From Gigantopelta aegis (taxonomy: Eukaryota; Mollusca; Gastropoda; Neomphalida; Peltospiridae), in contig NC_054708.1 of assembly GCF_016097555.1 (NCBI RefSeq), positions 1,847,558-1,911,557 of the forward strand: a DNA stretch of 64,000 nucleotides, written 5' to 3'. This document shows, in pieces, positions 10,166 to 20,332 of the stretch (its first letter is position 1; each line of letters starts with the position of its first letter). The notes below the pieces were generated by a model that saw only the letters and a list, made by a program, of their open reading frames with translations, did no database searches and was not told the origin of the DNA. Made by a program: the position numbers and the translations under genes.

Positions 10166-11975
10166 CAGAGCTCGAACGTAAGAATTTATTATCCACGGCA
10201 ATTAAAAAAACAAATGACTAACGTTTGCAGCAATTAAACTTGACTGAAAGGTTATTTTTCTCTATGTACATGTAGTCCAGTTTCTTCAGTTTATGTCAAG
10301 AATTTATAAATGGAACCATGGACTACTAGCATAAGCTAACAAGAAACGGAACCTGGTGTGTCTGAGACAAGTTACCCAAGTTTTCGATGAATATAACATG
10401 AAAATATTTCTATGGATGACATTAAGTTGTATACAGGGTTCTCGCTGAGTAAAAATTAAAGGAGGATGGACGCGTGTCCCACCCCACCACACAATTTAAA
10501 AAAAAAAAAACACCCCAAAAAACAACAACCCCAAAACACACCAAAAAACACCCACTGAAAAGCAAAAAACAAAGAAGAAGAAAAAAAAAGGCACGTTTGG
10601 TTACTGTATAACGTTGTATGTTAGTCGACTTTGTAGAAAAACCTATCCCTTATTTTGTCCCTCAGTATCTGGTACTGAAAATTTGGTACGATGCAGAAGC
10701 TGCCTTATTTTTTGTGTACTGTTAAAACGTAGTTCAGTTAAAACGTAGTTCAGTTAAAACTGAGCGTCGGTCTGACATTCACGGGTATTCGTTTTGCTAA
10801 ATTGATCAAAGTTTTAATATTATTATTTTAATAAAGATTTTAAGATATTTGAAAAATAATAAAGAATTTTTTAAGCGATCTCCTACTGTGGGATAACATT
10901 TTTCTGTTATTTTTATTTCCATCTTCATCAAGTGAATCGATCGCATTGATATTGCCTGCTTATAAAAAGTAGTTTCATGTTTGAAAAGGCGTCGTATATA
11001 TTATATGGCACCCAAGATAAATGATTTTAATAATGAACACTAATACTTCCGTTTTTATAAGTGGTGATACCCGCCCCCCAAAAAACAAACAAACAAAAAC
11101 AACAACAATTAAACGTTTCTAATATTTTATAAGAAATTGCTGAATAAACAAAATTATTGGCTGTAAGTAAAAATCATACGTTACGAACAATTAAATCTAC
11201 AAGTGATGTTAAAATATCAGACACGAGTTAGTGGACACAAAAGACAGAATGACCATTCTATAATCATGTGACAAATTTGGCACCAAATAAGTAGTTTTTT
11301 CAAGCAGGGATTGCTGAAACGATAAAAATAAAATGTTTTCATTGCTAAAATAAAATAGAACTGTTATTGTGTGTATCCAACATAATACTGGTATGGGGCA
11401 TAACAGAGACTATTAAAAAATAGTATTAAATTACGTTATGGTAACTGCCATAAGCTACCGCAGTTTTTCGTCACTTGCGCTTTCATACACAACACAGCTT
11501 GTTTCCTTTGATGTCCAGTGTGCAGACTGATCGATGTTTTTCAGTGTGAAAAAAGTGTGCATTTTTAAATAGCGGAGCTGAGTGCTGTAAATTATAACAG
11601 GATGCCGAAAAATAAAGAGACCTGCAGAAAAAACAAATGGGGCTGCCAAACGTGAAAAGGGGCAGCATAACACGAAAGCGAGGAGGCAAAATACAGTAAG
11701 AACGTATATAATACAACAACACAGGGTACACGCATGACTAAATATAGTTCAATCGTGTGGTACTAACTAAACGCCCATTAACTCCAACCAGGACCCAAAT
11801 GCCCGTGTTAAATACTGGCAGGCAATGTTCATATATGTTTGTACATTTTGCCGTCGGTGAGGAGCTTTACCAACGGCAGTAATTTTTATCCGGTGGCACA
11901 AAATTGCCATCGGTGACGCCCCCAACCGATGGCAATATATATGTCACCGACGGCAATCGTTAAGTTCGAGCCCAG
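10166..11975. mobile_element. Non-autonomous hAT-like element with 5-bp target duplication
   Basis: A 1810-bp insertion in copy A. The ends are CAGAGCTCGAACGTAA and the reverse complement of CTGGGCTCGAACTTAA, and the flanks are TAGTG on both sides (10161-10165, 11976-11980). Copy B has the empty site (TCTAGTGTTATATCG near 35798). The CAG...CTG termini fit hAT elements, some of which make 5-bp duplications. No transposase was recognised. Near the right end the motif CCGTCGGTGA / CACCGACGG recurs in both orientations (11850-11960), as transposase-binding subterminal repeats often do. Confidence 0.75.
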
Positions 11976-11999
11976 TAGTGTTATATCGCGATACGGGCT

Positions 12000-12780
12000 T
12001 CCTTATCACAATATGTATAATACTACGATACAGCATCGTCAAGCCATTTTGTAGAAAGGCATACAACAAAATAAAGAAAATGTTTGCTGCAAGTTGAAGT
12101 TTATTATTTAAAACATGAAATATATGGATCATTTTTGTCTGCTATTAAGAGAAAAGCAGGTGTTGAATCTGTACTTGACTAAATTTGGGCTGCTGATTCC
12201 AGTCATTTGTAAAATGTGATTCAAAGGTTGAGATAACCTATTCGAGGCAAAGTACTATTTTGTAACAAGATGTGTGTTTTAACAAGATGTGTGTTGTAAC
12301 AAGATGTGTGTTGTAACAAGATGTGTGTTGTAACAAGATGTGTGTTTTAACAAGATGTGTGTTGTAACAAGATGTGTGTTTTAACAAGATGTGTGTTTTA
12401 ACAGACCTTTAGACTGCACCAAAGTGAAGGCGATAACTGTCGTGCCCAAAGTACTATTTTGTAACAAGATGTGTGTTGTAACAAGATGTGTGTTGTAACA
12501 AGATGTGTGTTTTAACAAGATGTGTGTTGTAACAGACCTTTAGACTGCACCAAAGTGAAGGCGATAACTGTGGTGCCCAAAATAATCAGGCCCAAATTAA
12601 GTAAAAACATGAAACCATAAAAATGTCACCTCAAAACTACTGAAATGTTGAGCTTTATTTGACTTAAATAACATGAAATGCATTCACTTGATGTCCACAA
12701 CTCTTCAGCAGCTGTTACTAATAGTAACATTACACTAGTGAGATCTAAAGCCCAGTCAAAGGGGAGATAACCTAGTTTAA
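12000..12780. repeat. 18-bp tandem repeats and flanking non-coding DNA
   Basis: Two clusters of an approximately 18-bp unit (AACAAGATGTGTGTTGT) at about 12262-12400 and 12461-12535 are each followed by the same 60-bp block (CAGACCTTTAGACTGCACC). The cluster-plus-block is itself a tandem duplicate. This stretch is absent from copy B. No gene is seen. Confidence 0.8.
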
Positions 12781-12812
12781 GAAAATGACCACTCAATCTC
12801 TAATAAGAAAGA

Positions 12813-13216
12813 AAGAAAGAAATGTTTTATTTAACGACACACTCAACACATTTTATTTACGGTTATATTGCATCAGACATATTATGGTTAAGGATCACAC
12901 AGATATTGAGAGAGGAAAGGAAATGTTTTATTTAACGATGCACTCAATACATTTTATTTACAGTTATATGGTGTCAGACATATGGTTAAGAACCGCACAG
13001 ATATTGAGAGAAGAAATCCGCTGTCACCACTTTTCGATTAACTGCAAGGGATCTTTTATATGCACCATCCCACAGACAGGGTAGTACATACCATGGCCTT
13101 TGATATACCAGTCACGGTGCACTGGCTGGAACAAGAAATAGCCCAATGGGCCCACTGATGGGGATCGATCTCAAACCGACCGTGCATCAAGCAAGCGCTG
13201 TACCACTGGACTACTC
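12813..13216 (-). mobile_element. SINE with duplicated 3' region, copy A
   Basis: The tail block (TTTATTTAACGACGCACTC ... GATATTGAGAGA) occurs twice, then a complete body and a tRNA-like head at the right end (reverse complement of TAGTCCAGTGGTACAGCGC). It has the ATTTTATTTACGGTTATA-type 3' end, a second SINE subfamily sharing its head and centre with the 9862 type. Copy B: 35825-36200. Confidence 0.7.
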
Positions 13217-13329
13217 TAATAAGATGTGGATTCAAAGGGAACTTAATATAGTTTAGGGAAAGTACTATTTTTCAATAGGTTCCAATTAATGTATCAATTC
13301 CTGTTGCCGATAATGTTAACGTGGGTTTA

Positions 13330-13490
13330 AAAAAAAAAAAAAAAATTATATAAGAAGTGTATCAACACACCCAGGCAGTACATCAATAAAACTGATATAA
13401 GAAGTGTATCAACACACCCAGGCAGTACATCAATAAAACTGATATAAGAAGTGTATCAACACACCCAGGCAGTACATGAATAAAAAGTGT
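13330..13490. repeat. 47-bp tandem repeat, copy A
   Basis: About three units of a 47-bp repeat (core AGAAGTGTATCAACACACCC). Copy B has four at 36308-36505. Confidence 0.85.
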
Positions 13491-13544
13491 GGCTCCTCAC
13501 ATTTAATCTATCTGCAGGAACATGGGGGGTCACATACAATTTAA

Positions 13545-15364
13545 AGGTAGAGTCAACTCCAACAAGAGCCTTATGTGTTGGAAAGGTGCATACCCGGACC
13601 ACCAACACATACTGACACTTTAGCAAATGAAAAACGTGTAATTTTAGAGTTAATAAAAAAACATGATTATTCCTGCTAACTGGGGGCAGCCATTTTGTTT
13701 CGTTTTTGTGACGTCCGGTGGGATAGCTTGGGGTGAAGTGACATCAGCTCCTAACCATCTCCTGTATGTACAGTGTAAACAAAAGCAGTAATTTTCGACA
13801 AGGCGCTTCTCTTTGATCAACCTGACTTGTAAAATAGCATAAATGACGCAATAATATAATAAACTATTTAACTAAATATATTTCAAGTTGCATCAACAAA
13901 ATGGGGTTATAGTATTTTTCTCTGTTTAATAATCCAAAGGAAAAATGTACACTAATATTGATATGCTACATTGGAGCAAAAACGACAACTCACGATACCC
14001 AAGTGATAATTTTCTTTTCTTTGGGACTACATAATTGGTCAGTTCTATGGTTTTAGATGGAAAAGTCTACTTAATCAATAGTTTTACAGAACTATTTACA
14101 GTAATAAACCATGTCCATTACAATTTTAGGGGCGACAGGTAATATTCCACGATACCGGTATGTATTTTTGTGTCTAGACAGCATCAATTAATTGGCCCGT
14201 CTGGTTACCAATCAAATACACATCTGCCAATCAGGAATCACAGGTAGGAGCAACTAACAACATAGACCAATTAACTAAAAAAACCACTCTGTGTATCATT
14301 TCAGTACGTAGGTTAATGCATGGGCAAAACATTGTTAATTGTTTCAACTTGTTGTGTAGCCACTTTGACAATGGTATTTTATTTTGTATTGAAAAATAAT
14401 ATATATAGTGCTGGATATACTTATTGCTGGCTTACTGGGATGTGTATTATTACAGAACATTGCAATGTATGACTATTTATCATCCCGCAAAAACCAGGTA
14501 GATTGTGTTTCTCTAGTTCTAAGGCTCATTCCTGACGTTACGCGTTAAGTATTACATAACCACCAGCTTGCCAGAGGGTGTACTCACTGAGATGGTACAA
14601 AATGGCTGTGCCCATTATATATAATAGCCGTCACATTTAACCGTTTTATTAATTAACTATACGAGTATACGTGTTGATATTTAGGGGATAACCCTACTGT
14701 GTTTTCCGATTTGCGGACGTATATCGGTGGTTTTACTGTCGCAAATTTAGTTTTATTGGCAATACGTTAGCAGAGCCAATAAAACGGTAAATTTGCTACT
14801 GTAAAACCACCGATATATGTCCGCAAATCTAAAAACACAGTAGGGTTATTCCTATTCTAATTAAACTATTTGCTGGTTGATTTTAAATAAGAAATTGTCA
14901 ATTTTTTAGTAAGAATGATGTCATTAGGCAGCCCATTAGCTGGTGACGTCATTAGGCAGCCCATTAACAGATGATGGGTGGTCGGACAGTTAGCGACTCG
15001 AACATAGATGTGTAATTTGACATATTTAATCAGTTCTCGTGATTAGATAACGACTAATAAAGAATAATATGTTCATTTCTGACATAAAAACTTCTCAGTA
15101 TTTAACGACTTCTGTACATATATGAACGCTACAGAAATTGTCTTTATGACGTCATTAAAAAACAACCCTGTTCTTTGCTTAACGATGACGTATTTCTGCC
15201 AGAAAATTTGCGACCGGTATATCAGTGATTTTACCACCTGAAATTTTTAGTAGAGACCCAATCAGATTCATTCTTACAAATGTGTTGAATTAGAATAAGC
15301 AATAATGTGCATTATATATCGTTGAATATGCATACCAGGCCAAATGCCTTAATTGTCCTCTCCT
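13545..15364. mobile_element. TTAA-target non-autonomous DNA element (piggyBac-like), copy A only
   Basis: A 1820-bp insertion flanked by TTAA on both sides (13541-13544 and 15365-15368). The ends are AGGTAGAGTCAA and the reverse complement of AGGAGAGGACAA. Copy B has the empty site ACAATTTAAGGGATTTG near 36560. Two relatives lie in the window: 57873-59012, also TTAA-flanked with AGG...CCT ends, and 49143-51508 (inverted). No transposase is encoded. TTAA target choice is typical of piggyBac, but the termini (AGG) differ from the usual CC-type ends, so the family call is tentative. A palindromic element is nested inside. Confidence 0.8.
14684..15296. mobile_element. Foldback element nested in the TTAA element
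   Basis: At 14688-14860 two arms (ATAACCCTACTGTGTTTTC ... and its inverse) form a hairpin of about 85-bp arms around a short centre (AATACGTTAGCAGAGCC). The related element at 57873-59012 lacks this block, so it is an insertion. A second half-arm lies at 15190-15290. Another hairpin of the same family is at 27262-27438 and a half-arm at 24595-24665. Confidence 0.75.
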
Positions 15365-15424
15365 TTAAGGGATTTGATGAATGTTATAATATATTATTAG
15401 CAACCCTCATACTATATAGAATAA

Positions 15425-15565
15425 TAAATGGCTTTTGTTACACCAGTTGTGGAGCACTGGCAGAATTGTTTGTTTAAGCCTCACGGGCTCACCAACAAGT
15501 ATTGATCCTAAACCAACTGTACGACAAACACTTCACCACTGGGCTACGTCTCGCCCGTGTAGAGC
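15425..15565 (-). mobile_element. SINE head fragment, copy A
   Basis: Only the central and tRNA-like parts are kept (reverse complement of GTAGCCCAGTGGTGAAGTG near 15550). The same fragment occurs in copy B at 36630-36770. Confidence 0.6.
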
Positions 15566-16226
15566 AAGAGAGGAGGTCAGTCCAATGTTCTGGAGGCCGA
15601 TCACTTACGATCTATCGGACTGATACCATCACCTTCTATCATACCACATTTATCTAACATTAGGTATAAAAATCAGTCTAGCCGACCATGATATTCATGT
15701 ATGGTTCTAACTCCACCCTGTAGGAAGACTGCCACTATAGCACCCACCAGTAGTCGCCAGAAACAGTTCTGTACCCCCCATAATTCTGAATCAAAAATAT
15801 TATAGGTAGTAAATCTTAAGGCAGAGATGAATTTTATTTGTAGAACGCAGAAAATTGCATTTCAGGACATCTAGTTTTCAGAATTTTATGGGGGAGGATA
15901 TCCCTGAACTCCCCTAGAAACTTTGCTTTGCACCCTCGATCTGCCAGGCCCCATCCCAATGTCTACTTGCTTCCACTATGCCTGGCAAAGAGACATTTGA
16001 ATTCACATATGGGATGGATATTTCAAACAAGGAACTGTAACGTATAGTATTTTAAAGCATACATTTCGCTGATATCATTTAGGCTACCCGGTACATATTT
16101 AAGTTACGGCAATATTGGTCACCTGTCGCAGTGTTATTCGCCACTATTGTTACCATGTTAGTCGGTCCAACAGAATATTGCAGCGAACCTTAAAAGATAC
16201 ACCTCATTTATATATTTTAAAACACC
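15566..16226. other. Duplicated non-coding block, copy A
   Basis: No gene recognised. 15575-15755 is the single-copy form of a unit present four times in copy B (36770-37490). The rest aligns with 37490-37956. Confidence 0.5.
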
Positions 16227-16370
16227 ATGAGTGATAAAATTCGCAAAGTCAAATCGAAACTGAAACTTAATACACCCAACGTGAAGTTGAACGTCAACGA
16301 TCAAGGAAATGGAAACATAACAAATTTTCTTTTTGAAGTAGTGAACAAATCAGTAACACTAAGTAAATAA
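16227..16370 (+). CDS. Small ORF, 47 codons, unknown (copy A)
   Basis: ATG to TAA on the plus strand, starting MSDKIRKVKSKLKLN. The start codon and first 16 codons are kept in copy B (37957-38046), but a 6-bp change and a stop cut that version to 29 codons. Product is basic, no motif recognised. It could be a short real protein, a first exon, or chance. Confidence 0.25.
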   Translation: MSDKIRKVKSKLKLNTPNVKLNVNDQGNGNITNFLFEVVNKSVTLSK

Positions 16371-16866
16371 TAATCGTCATTTTCTTTACTTTCACACCTG
16401 CTTAACTAAAACATGTTACCGGAGAGTGACATTAAAGTGAAGACGCATATTATCAATGACAAAGTTTTTTGGTTGAAGAGGTAACCGTGCTGAATCTAGC
16501 AGACAATTCATAGCAGTCAATTACAATGGCAGTCAAGTTCAGCAAACACACATGGCGACGTCACAAACACGGGCGGGTACGCTTTTAGATCATTACGTAT
16601 ATTTCCGCACACTCTCAACGATGGATTCGATGGTCACAGTAAAAAATATGGAGTGAACAAATATTTTTCACGGTATTTTCCACTTGTATTTTAATAGATA
16701 ATGATCTAACGATACTATGACATTCATCCGCGTCTTCTGCCCGTTATATGGAGTGTGAATGGGTGTGGCCTATATGGCTATGTAGTCGCGTTATCCATCC
16801 TAATAAAACACACATACACACTTTTAAAATTCTATTTTATGGTTATTACAGAGTGGCCGACAAAAA
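16371..16866. other. Non-coding, copy A
   Basis: No gene, repeat or mobile element recognised. It aligns well with 38047-38600 of copy B. Confidence 0.4.
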
Positions 16867-17250
16867 CCTGTTTTATTTAACGACGCACTCAACACATTTT
16901 ATTTACGGATATATGGCGTCAGACATATGGCCAAGGACCACACAGATTTTGAGAGGAAACCCGCTGTCACCAATACATTGGCTACTCTTTCCGATTAGCA
17001 GCAAGGGATATTTTATTTGCGTTTCTCACAGGCAGGATAGCACTAACCATGGCCTTTGTTGAACCAGTTATGGATCACGGGTCGGTGCAAGTGGTTTACA
17101 CCTACCCACTGAGCCTTGCGGAACACTCACTCACTCAGGGTTTGGAGTCGGTATCTGGATTTAAAAATCCCATGCCTCGACTGGGATCCGAACCCAGTAC
17201 CTACCAGCCTGTAGACCAATGGCCTAACCACGACGCCACCAAGGCCGGTA
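16867..17250 (-). mobile_element. SINE with a different tRNA-like head
   Basis: The 3' half is the ATTTTATTTACGGATATA type. The right end has a distinct tRNA-like head: on the minus strand GTGGTTAGGCCATTGG (A-box-like) and GGTTCGGATCCC (B-box). Copy B has unrelated sequence here (38600-38650), so this SINE arrived in A after the duplication or was lost from B. Confidence 0.75.
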
Positions 17251-17469
17251 TGTTACAATGAATACAAATGTATATCATTATACAGAGGGTTAGAGCATAA
17301 CATTTGACGAGTTTAACAGGGTGTAAAATGCATATAATAAGAATATTACCGGCATTATAAACAGCACAAGGTATTGTGATGTATTTTGTTTTAGCAATCT
17401 GATGTGGCATAACAGGTCCTAATATTATTAGTCTTTGTTTAATGGTATGGAGAACATGTAGGTACTTAC

Positions 17470-17519
17470 CCGTGTCACCACATTGCTCAAGGAAATTAAA
17501 ACGTTCTCCAGCAAATATC
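17470..17519 (-). other. Exon-like 50-bp block upstream of the RING gene, copy A
   Basis: On the minus strand: acceptor-like ending in ACAG, 50 bp, then a strong donor ACACGG|GTAAGTACC. The block is identical in copy B (38870-38919). It lies upstream of exon 1, whose 5' UTR also follows an acceptor, so a 5' UTR exon of the RING gene is the simplest reading. One frame is open (IFAGERFNFLEQCGDT), so a coding exon of another gene is possible. Confidence 0.4.
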
Positions 17520-17644
17520 CTGTAACCTCGGGATAATGGACATATCAACCGACAGGGTTTATTACTGTAAATAATTCTGTAAAACCATAGGTTAAGCAGG
17601 CTGTCTCATCCAAGATCACAGAACTTACCAATCAAAGTTTGTTT

Positions 17645-17850
17645 GTTTTGTTTAACGACACCACTAGAGCATATTGATTATTAATCATCGGCTATTGGAT
17701 GTTAAACATTTGGTAATATTTAAATATAGCCTTATAGAGGAAACCACCTATATTTCCATTAGTAGCAAGGAATTTTTTAATATGCACCACCCACAGACAG
17801 GATAGAACATACCACGACCTTTGATATACCAGCCGTGGTGCACTGTATGA
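17645..17850 (-). mobile_element. SINE, head deleted, copy A
   Basis: Tail and central domain of the 9862-type SINE; the tRNA-like head is deleted here but present in copy B (39045-39335). Confidence 0.7.
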
Positions 17851-18466
17851 CCTCATTTGATACACTTGATGATCATGAGTGGTCGTTTTTGCTCTGGACA
17901 TAATAGTATGCATTTTTTTTTTTTGATTTATCCAACGCAAAAAACCACAATTCGTTCTGTTAATACACATTGCACTATATGTTTGGTGATGGATACTTTT
18001 TTTTATTTTAACTGGGCATTTATGTTGTTTTACAAGGCAGGCTGATCAAAGCTAAACACCATGACTAAAATTACTTCGATTGTTTACTCTGTGCAGTCAG
18101 GAGGTGACGTATTTCCTTCTACCAACAGAAGGCTGTCCCCAGTTAACAGGAATAATCATCTGGGTTTTTTTGTTCTAATTTATTAATTAATTAATTAATT
18201 AATTAATTAATTAATTCTGAAAACACTCTGTCAGCATGTGTCGGTGGTCCGGATATGCATCTTTACAACACTTAAGGCTCGTATTTCATCTGATTGTCCC
18301 TTCAATGCATTCAAGTCCGTCGTTTAGACTTGCTGCCAGCGTATTTGGCTGCTACGATTTGTTTGCTGGATTCAATTCTGTGAAGAGGTAGCAAAGTTAC
18401 ATTCCACAATAGAATGAATCCGGATTTCAAATTGGAACCGTCCACAAATTGAATGTGATGTTATAT
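17851..18466. other. End of copy A; diverged relative of the TTAA element
   Basis: Includes an (AATT/TTAA) microsatellite at 18181-18216 and sequence related to the inverted end of the TTAA element (GTCGGTGGTCCGG ... TGCATCTTTACAACAC). Similarity to copy B stops at about 18466, matching 39983. Confidence 0.6.
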
Positions 18467-18800
18467 TTGTAGTACACGTGTATTTTAAGCATATAGGTTT
18501 TATGTAATTAATGTTTAATTTCAGGTTCTTAGAAGAGTATGTACCTTTAAGTATGGTATTTAGTATGTATTTCATTAATGTTTATTTTCAGGCTGTAACA
18601 ATTACAGGTTGAACAACATATCACTATAATTAACATTTTATCACCTTTTTCTAGTATTGCCCTGTACCTGTGATATGTTCGTGTATGCTGGTCAACCACG
18701 CGTGACCACATCAGTGCAGTCAGTGTGAGCTCTTTTGGTAGCCATAGCTACAATACAAACACCCACGCTATCTTTAAACTTTGACCCTTGTCTCTTTCTC

Positions 18801-19000
18801 NNNNNNNNNNNNNNNNNNNNNNNNNNNNNNNNNNNNNNNNNNNNNNNNNNNNNNNNNNNNNNNNNNNNNNNNNNNNNNNNNNNNNNNNNNNNNNNNNNNN
18901 NNNNNNNNNNNNNNNNNNNNNNNNNNNNNNNNNNNNNNNNNNNNNNNNNNNNNNNNNNNNNNNNNNNNNNNNNNNNNNNNNNNNNNNNNNNNNNNNNNNN
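18801..19000. other. Assembly gap (200 N)
   Basis: A run of exactly 200 N, a conventional placeholder. The left flank ends GTCTCTTTCTC. The right flank begins with a block almost identical to 60447-61255. Confidence 0.99.
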
Positions 19001-19316
19001 TCTACCCGGCGGTCGTATTGTTTGGGGAAAGCCCATCGTAATGCCACCACACTCCATCTAAACGCTCCAATGCTTAGCTAGGGTTGTATGTAATTGTATA
19101 ATAACACAACACAACAGCATTGTAAAACTATATAATGTTGTAAACCTTCTGAATAAGTACACACTACGTCAACAGCGTTGTATAACAATATATTGTATAA
19201 TAATCATACAATACGGTAACAGTGTTTTAAATATATTGTATAATAATCATACAATGCGGCGACAGCGTTCTAAAGCTATGTATAATAATAATGTACAATA
19301 CAACAGCATTGTACAG

Positions 19317-19386
<70 letters not shown>

Positions 19387-19796
19387 GATGACAGCGTTGT
19401 AAGTCTATTGCAATCATACGATGTAACAATTTTAGTATACTTAGCAGATAAACCGATTTAATTTTTGAGGAAAGTAATCGTGGATTTAAAACCGCTAAGT
19501 GTTACATTTAAGGCCTCCATTCTACTTTGACTAAACCGTGTTCACAATTGGAACTATTTGTAATACGCGGAGTAAATTGGAGTAAAGAAAAAGAAGAATA
19601 TTGTTTTATTAATCATCGGTTATTAGATGTGAAACATTTTGTAATTTGTTACTCTTAGTCTTAGAGAGGAAACCCGTGACATTTTACCGTTAGTAGCAAA
19701 ATATCTTTTATATGCACTTTCCCACAGACAGGACAGCACATATCATGGCCCTTGATATGCCAGTCGAGACGCACTGGTCAGGATGAGGAAAGACCC
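19001..19796. repeat. 796-bp near-identical duplicate of 60447-61255
   Basis: Starts at the gap edge with CTACCCGGCGGTCGTATTG and ends abruptly after CCTATCAGAGG. It differs from the 60.4-kb copy by only a few single-base indels and TA-run length. It contains an AC-rich part, a (TA)n run (19318-19376) and a SINE tail (19597-19790). A third, more diverged copy begins at 59088. Confidence 0.9.
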
Positions 19797-20284
19797 TATC
19801 AGAGGAATATAATGGTTTCACTTCTGGTTTTATACAAAATGAGTAAACTTAAGTATAAGTATTGCAATTTCACAGCATATCCCGATTATTAAGTTTAAGA
19901 TGACCCCCTGCCCTCCTGTTTGTCCAAGATAACATACTAAAAAATTACTACTGGATGTTATACAATGTATTTATAGTGTTCAAAGCCAAAATGATGGGGC
20001 ATAAAGTGTCTTTTCTGTCGTTGACCATAATCATTTTTGGGATTCAAATTAAACATGGAAAGAAATCTTCATTTTTCATTTCATTTGGATAATGTCAGCA
20101 AGTAGAAGCCAGTCTCTGGAGTAAATACAATTGTAGAGAGAGGACATAATGTCACTTTGTCCTTCCACTGTCTGGATTATCAACCTCTCAATTTGTTACA
20201 CAGTCGATGTTATTGAGCTTTCACTCGATGTGTTTTGGAGTTGTTATCACAGATACTTGTCCCATGGCTTGGGTCTAGCAGGAT
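19797..20284 (-). other. Probable 3' UTR of the copy B RING gene
   Basis: Directly downstream of the stop codon on the minus strand; no repeat or other gene is seen. No clear AATAAA lies close to the stop. One is present farther on, within the SINE tail near 19604. Confidence 0.4.
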
Positions 20285-20332
20285 TTAACTAGTCGAGATG
20301 TTGTTACGACAGACAGGACAAGTTGCATTCCT
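20285..20332 (-). CDS. Last exon: end of RING-H2 (copy B)
   Basis: Acceptor CGTTACAG, then [15 protein letters not shown] and TAA. It supplies the last two zinc-binding cysteines (CPVC) and joins in phase 0 to EWLK of the 22.4-kb exon. Confidence 0.88.
   Translation of the reverse strand, partial: RNATCPVCRNNISTS

Noticed and set aside
17049..17548. Open frames over the SINE at 16867-17250
   Set aside because: SINE sequence read as protein; no independent support.
18692..19081. Open frames spanning the N run
   Set aside because: Made only of unknown bases.
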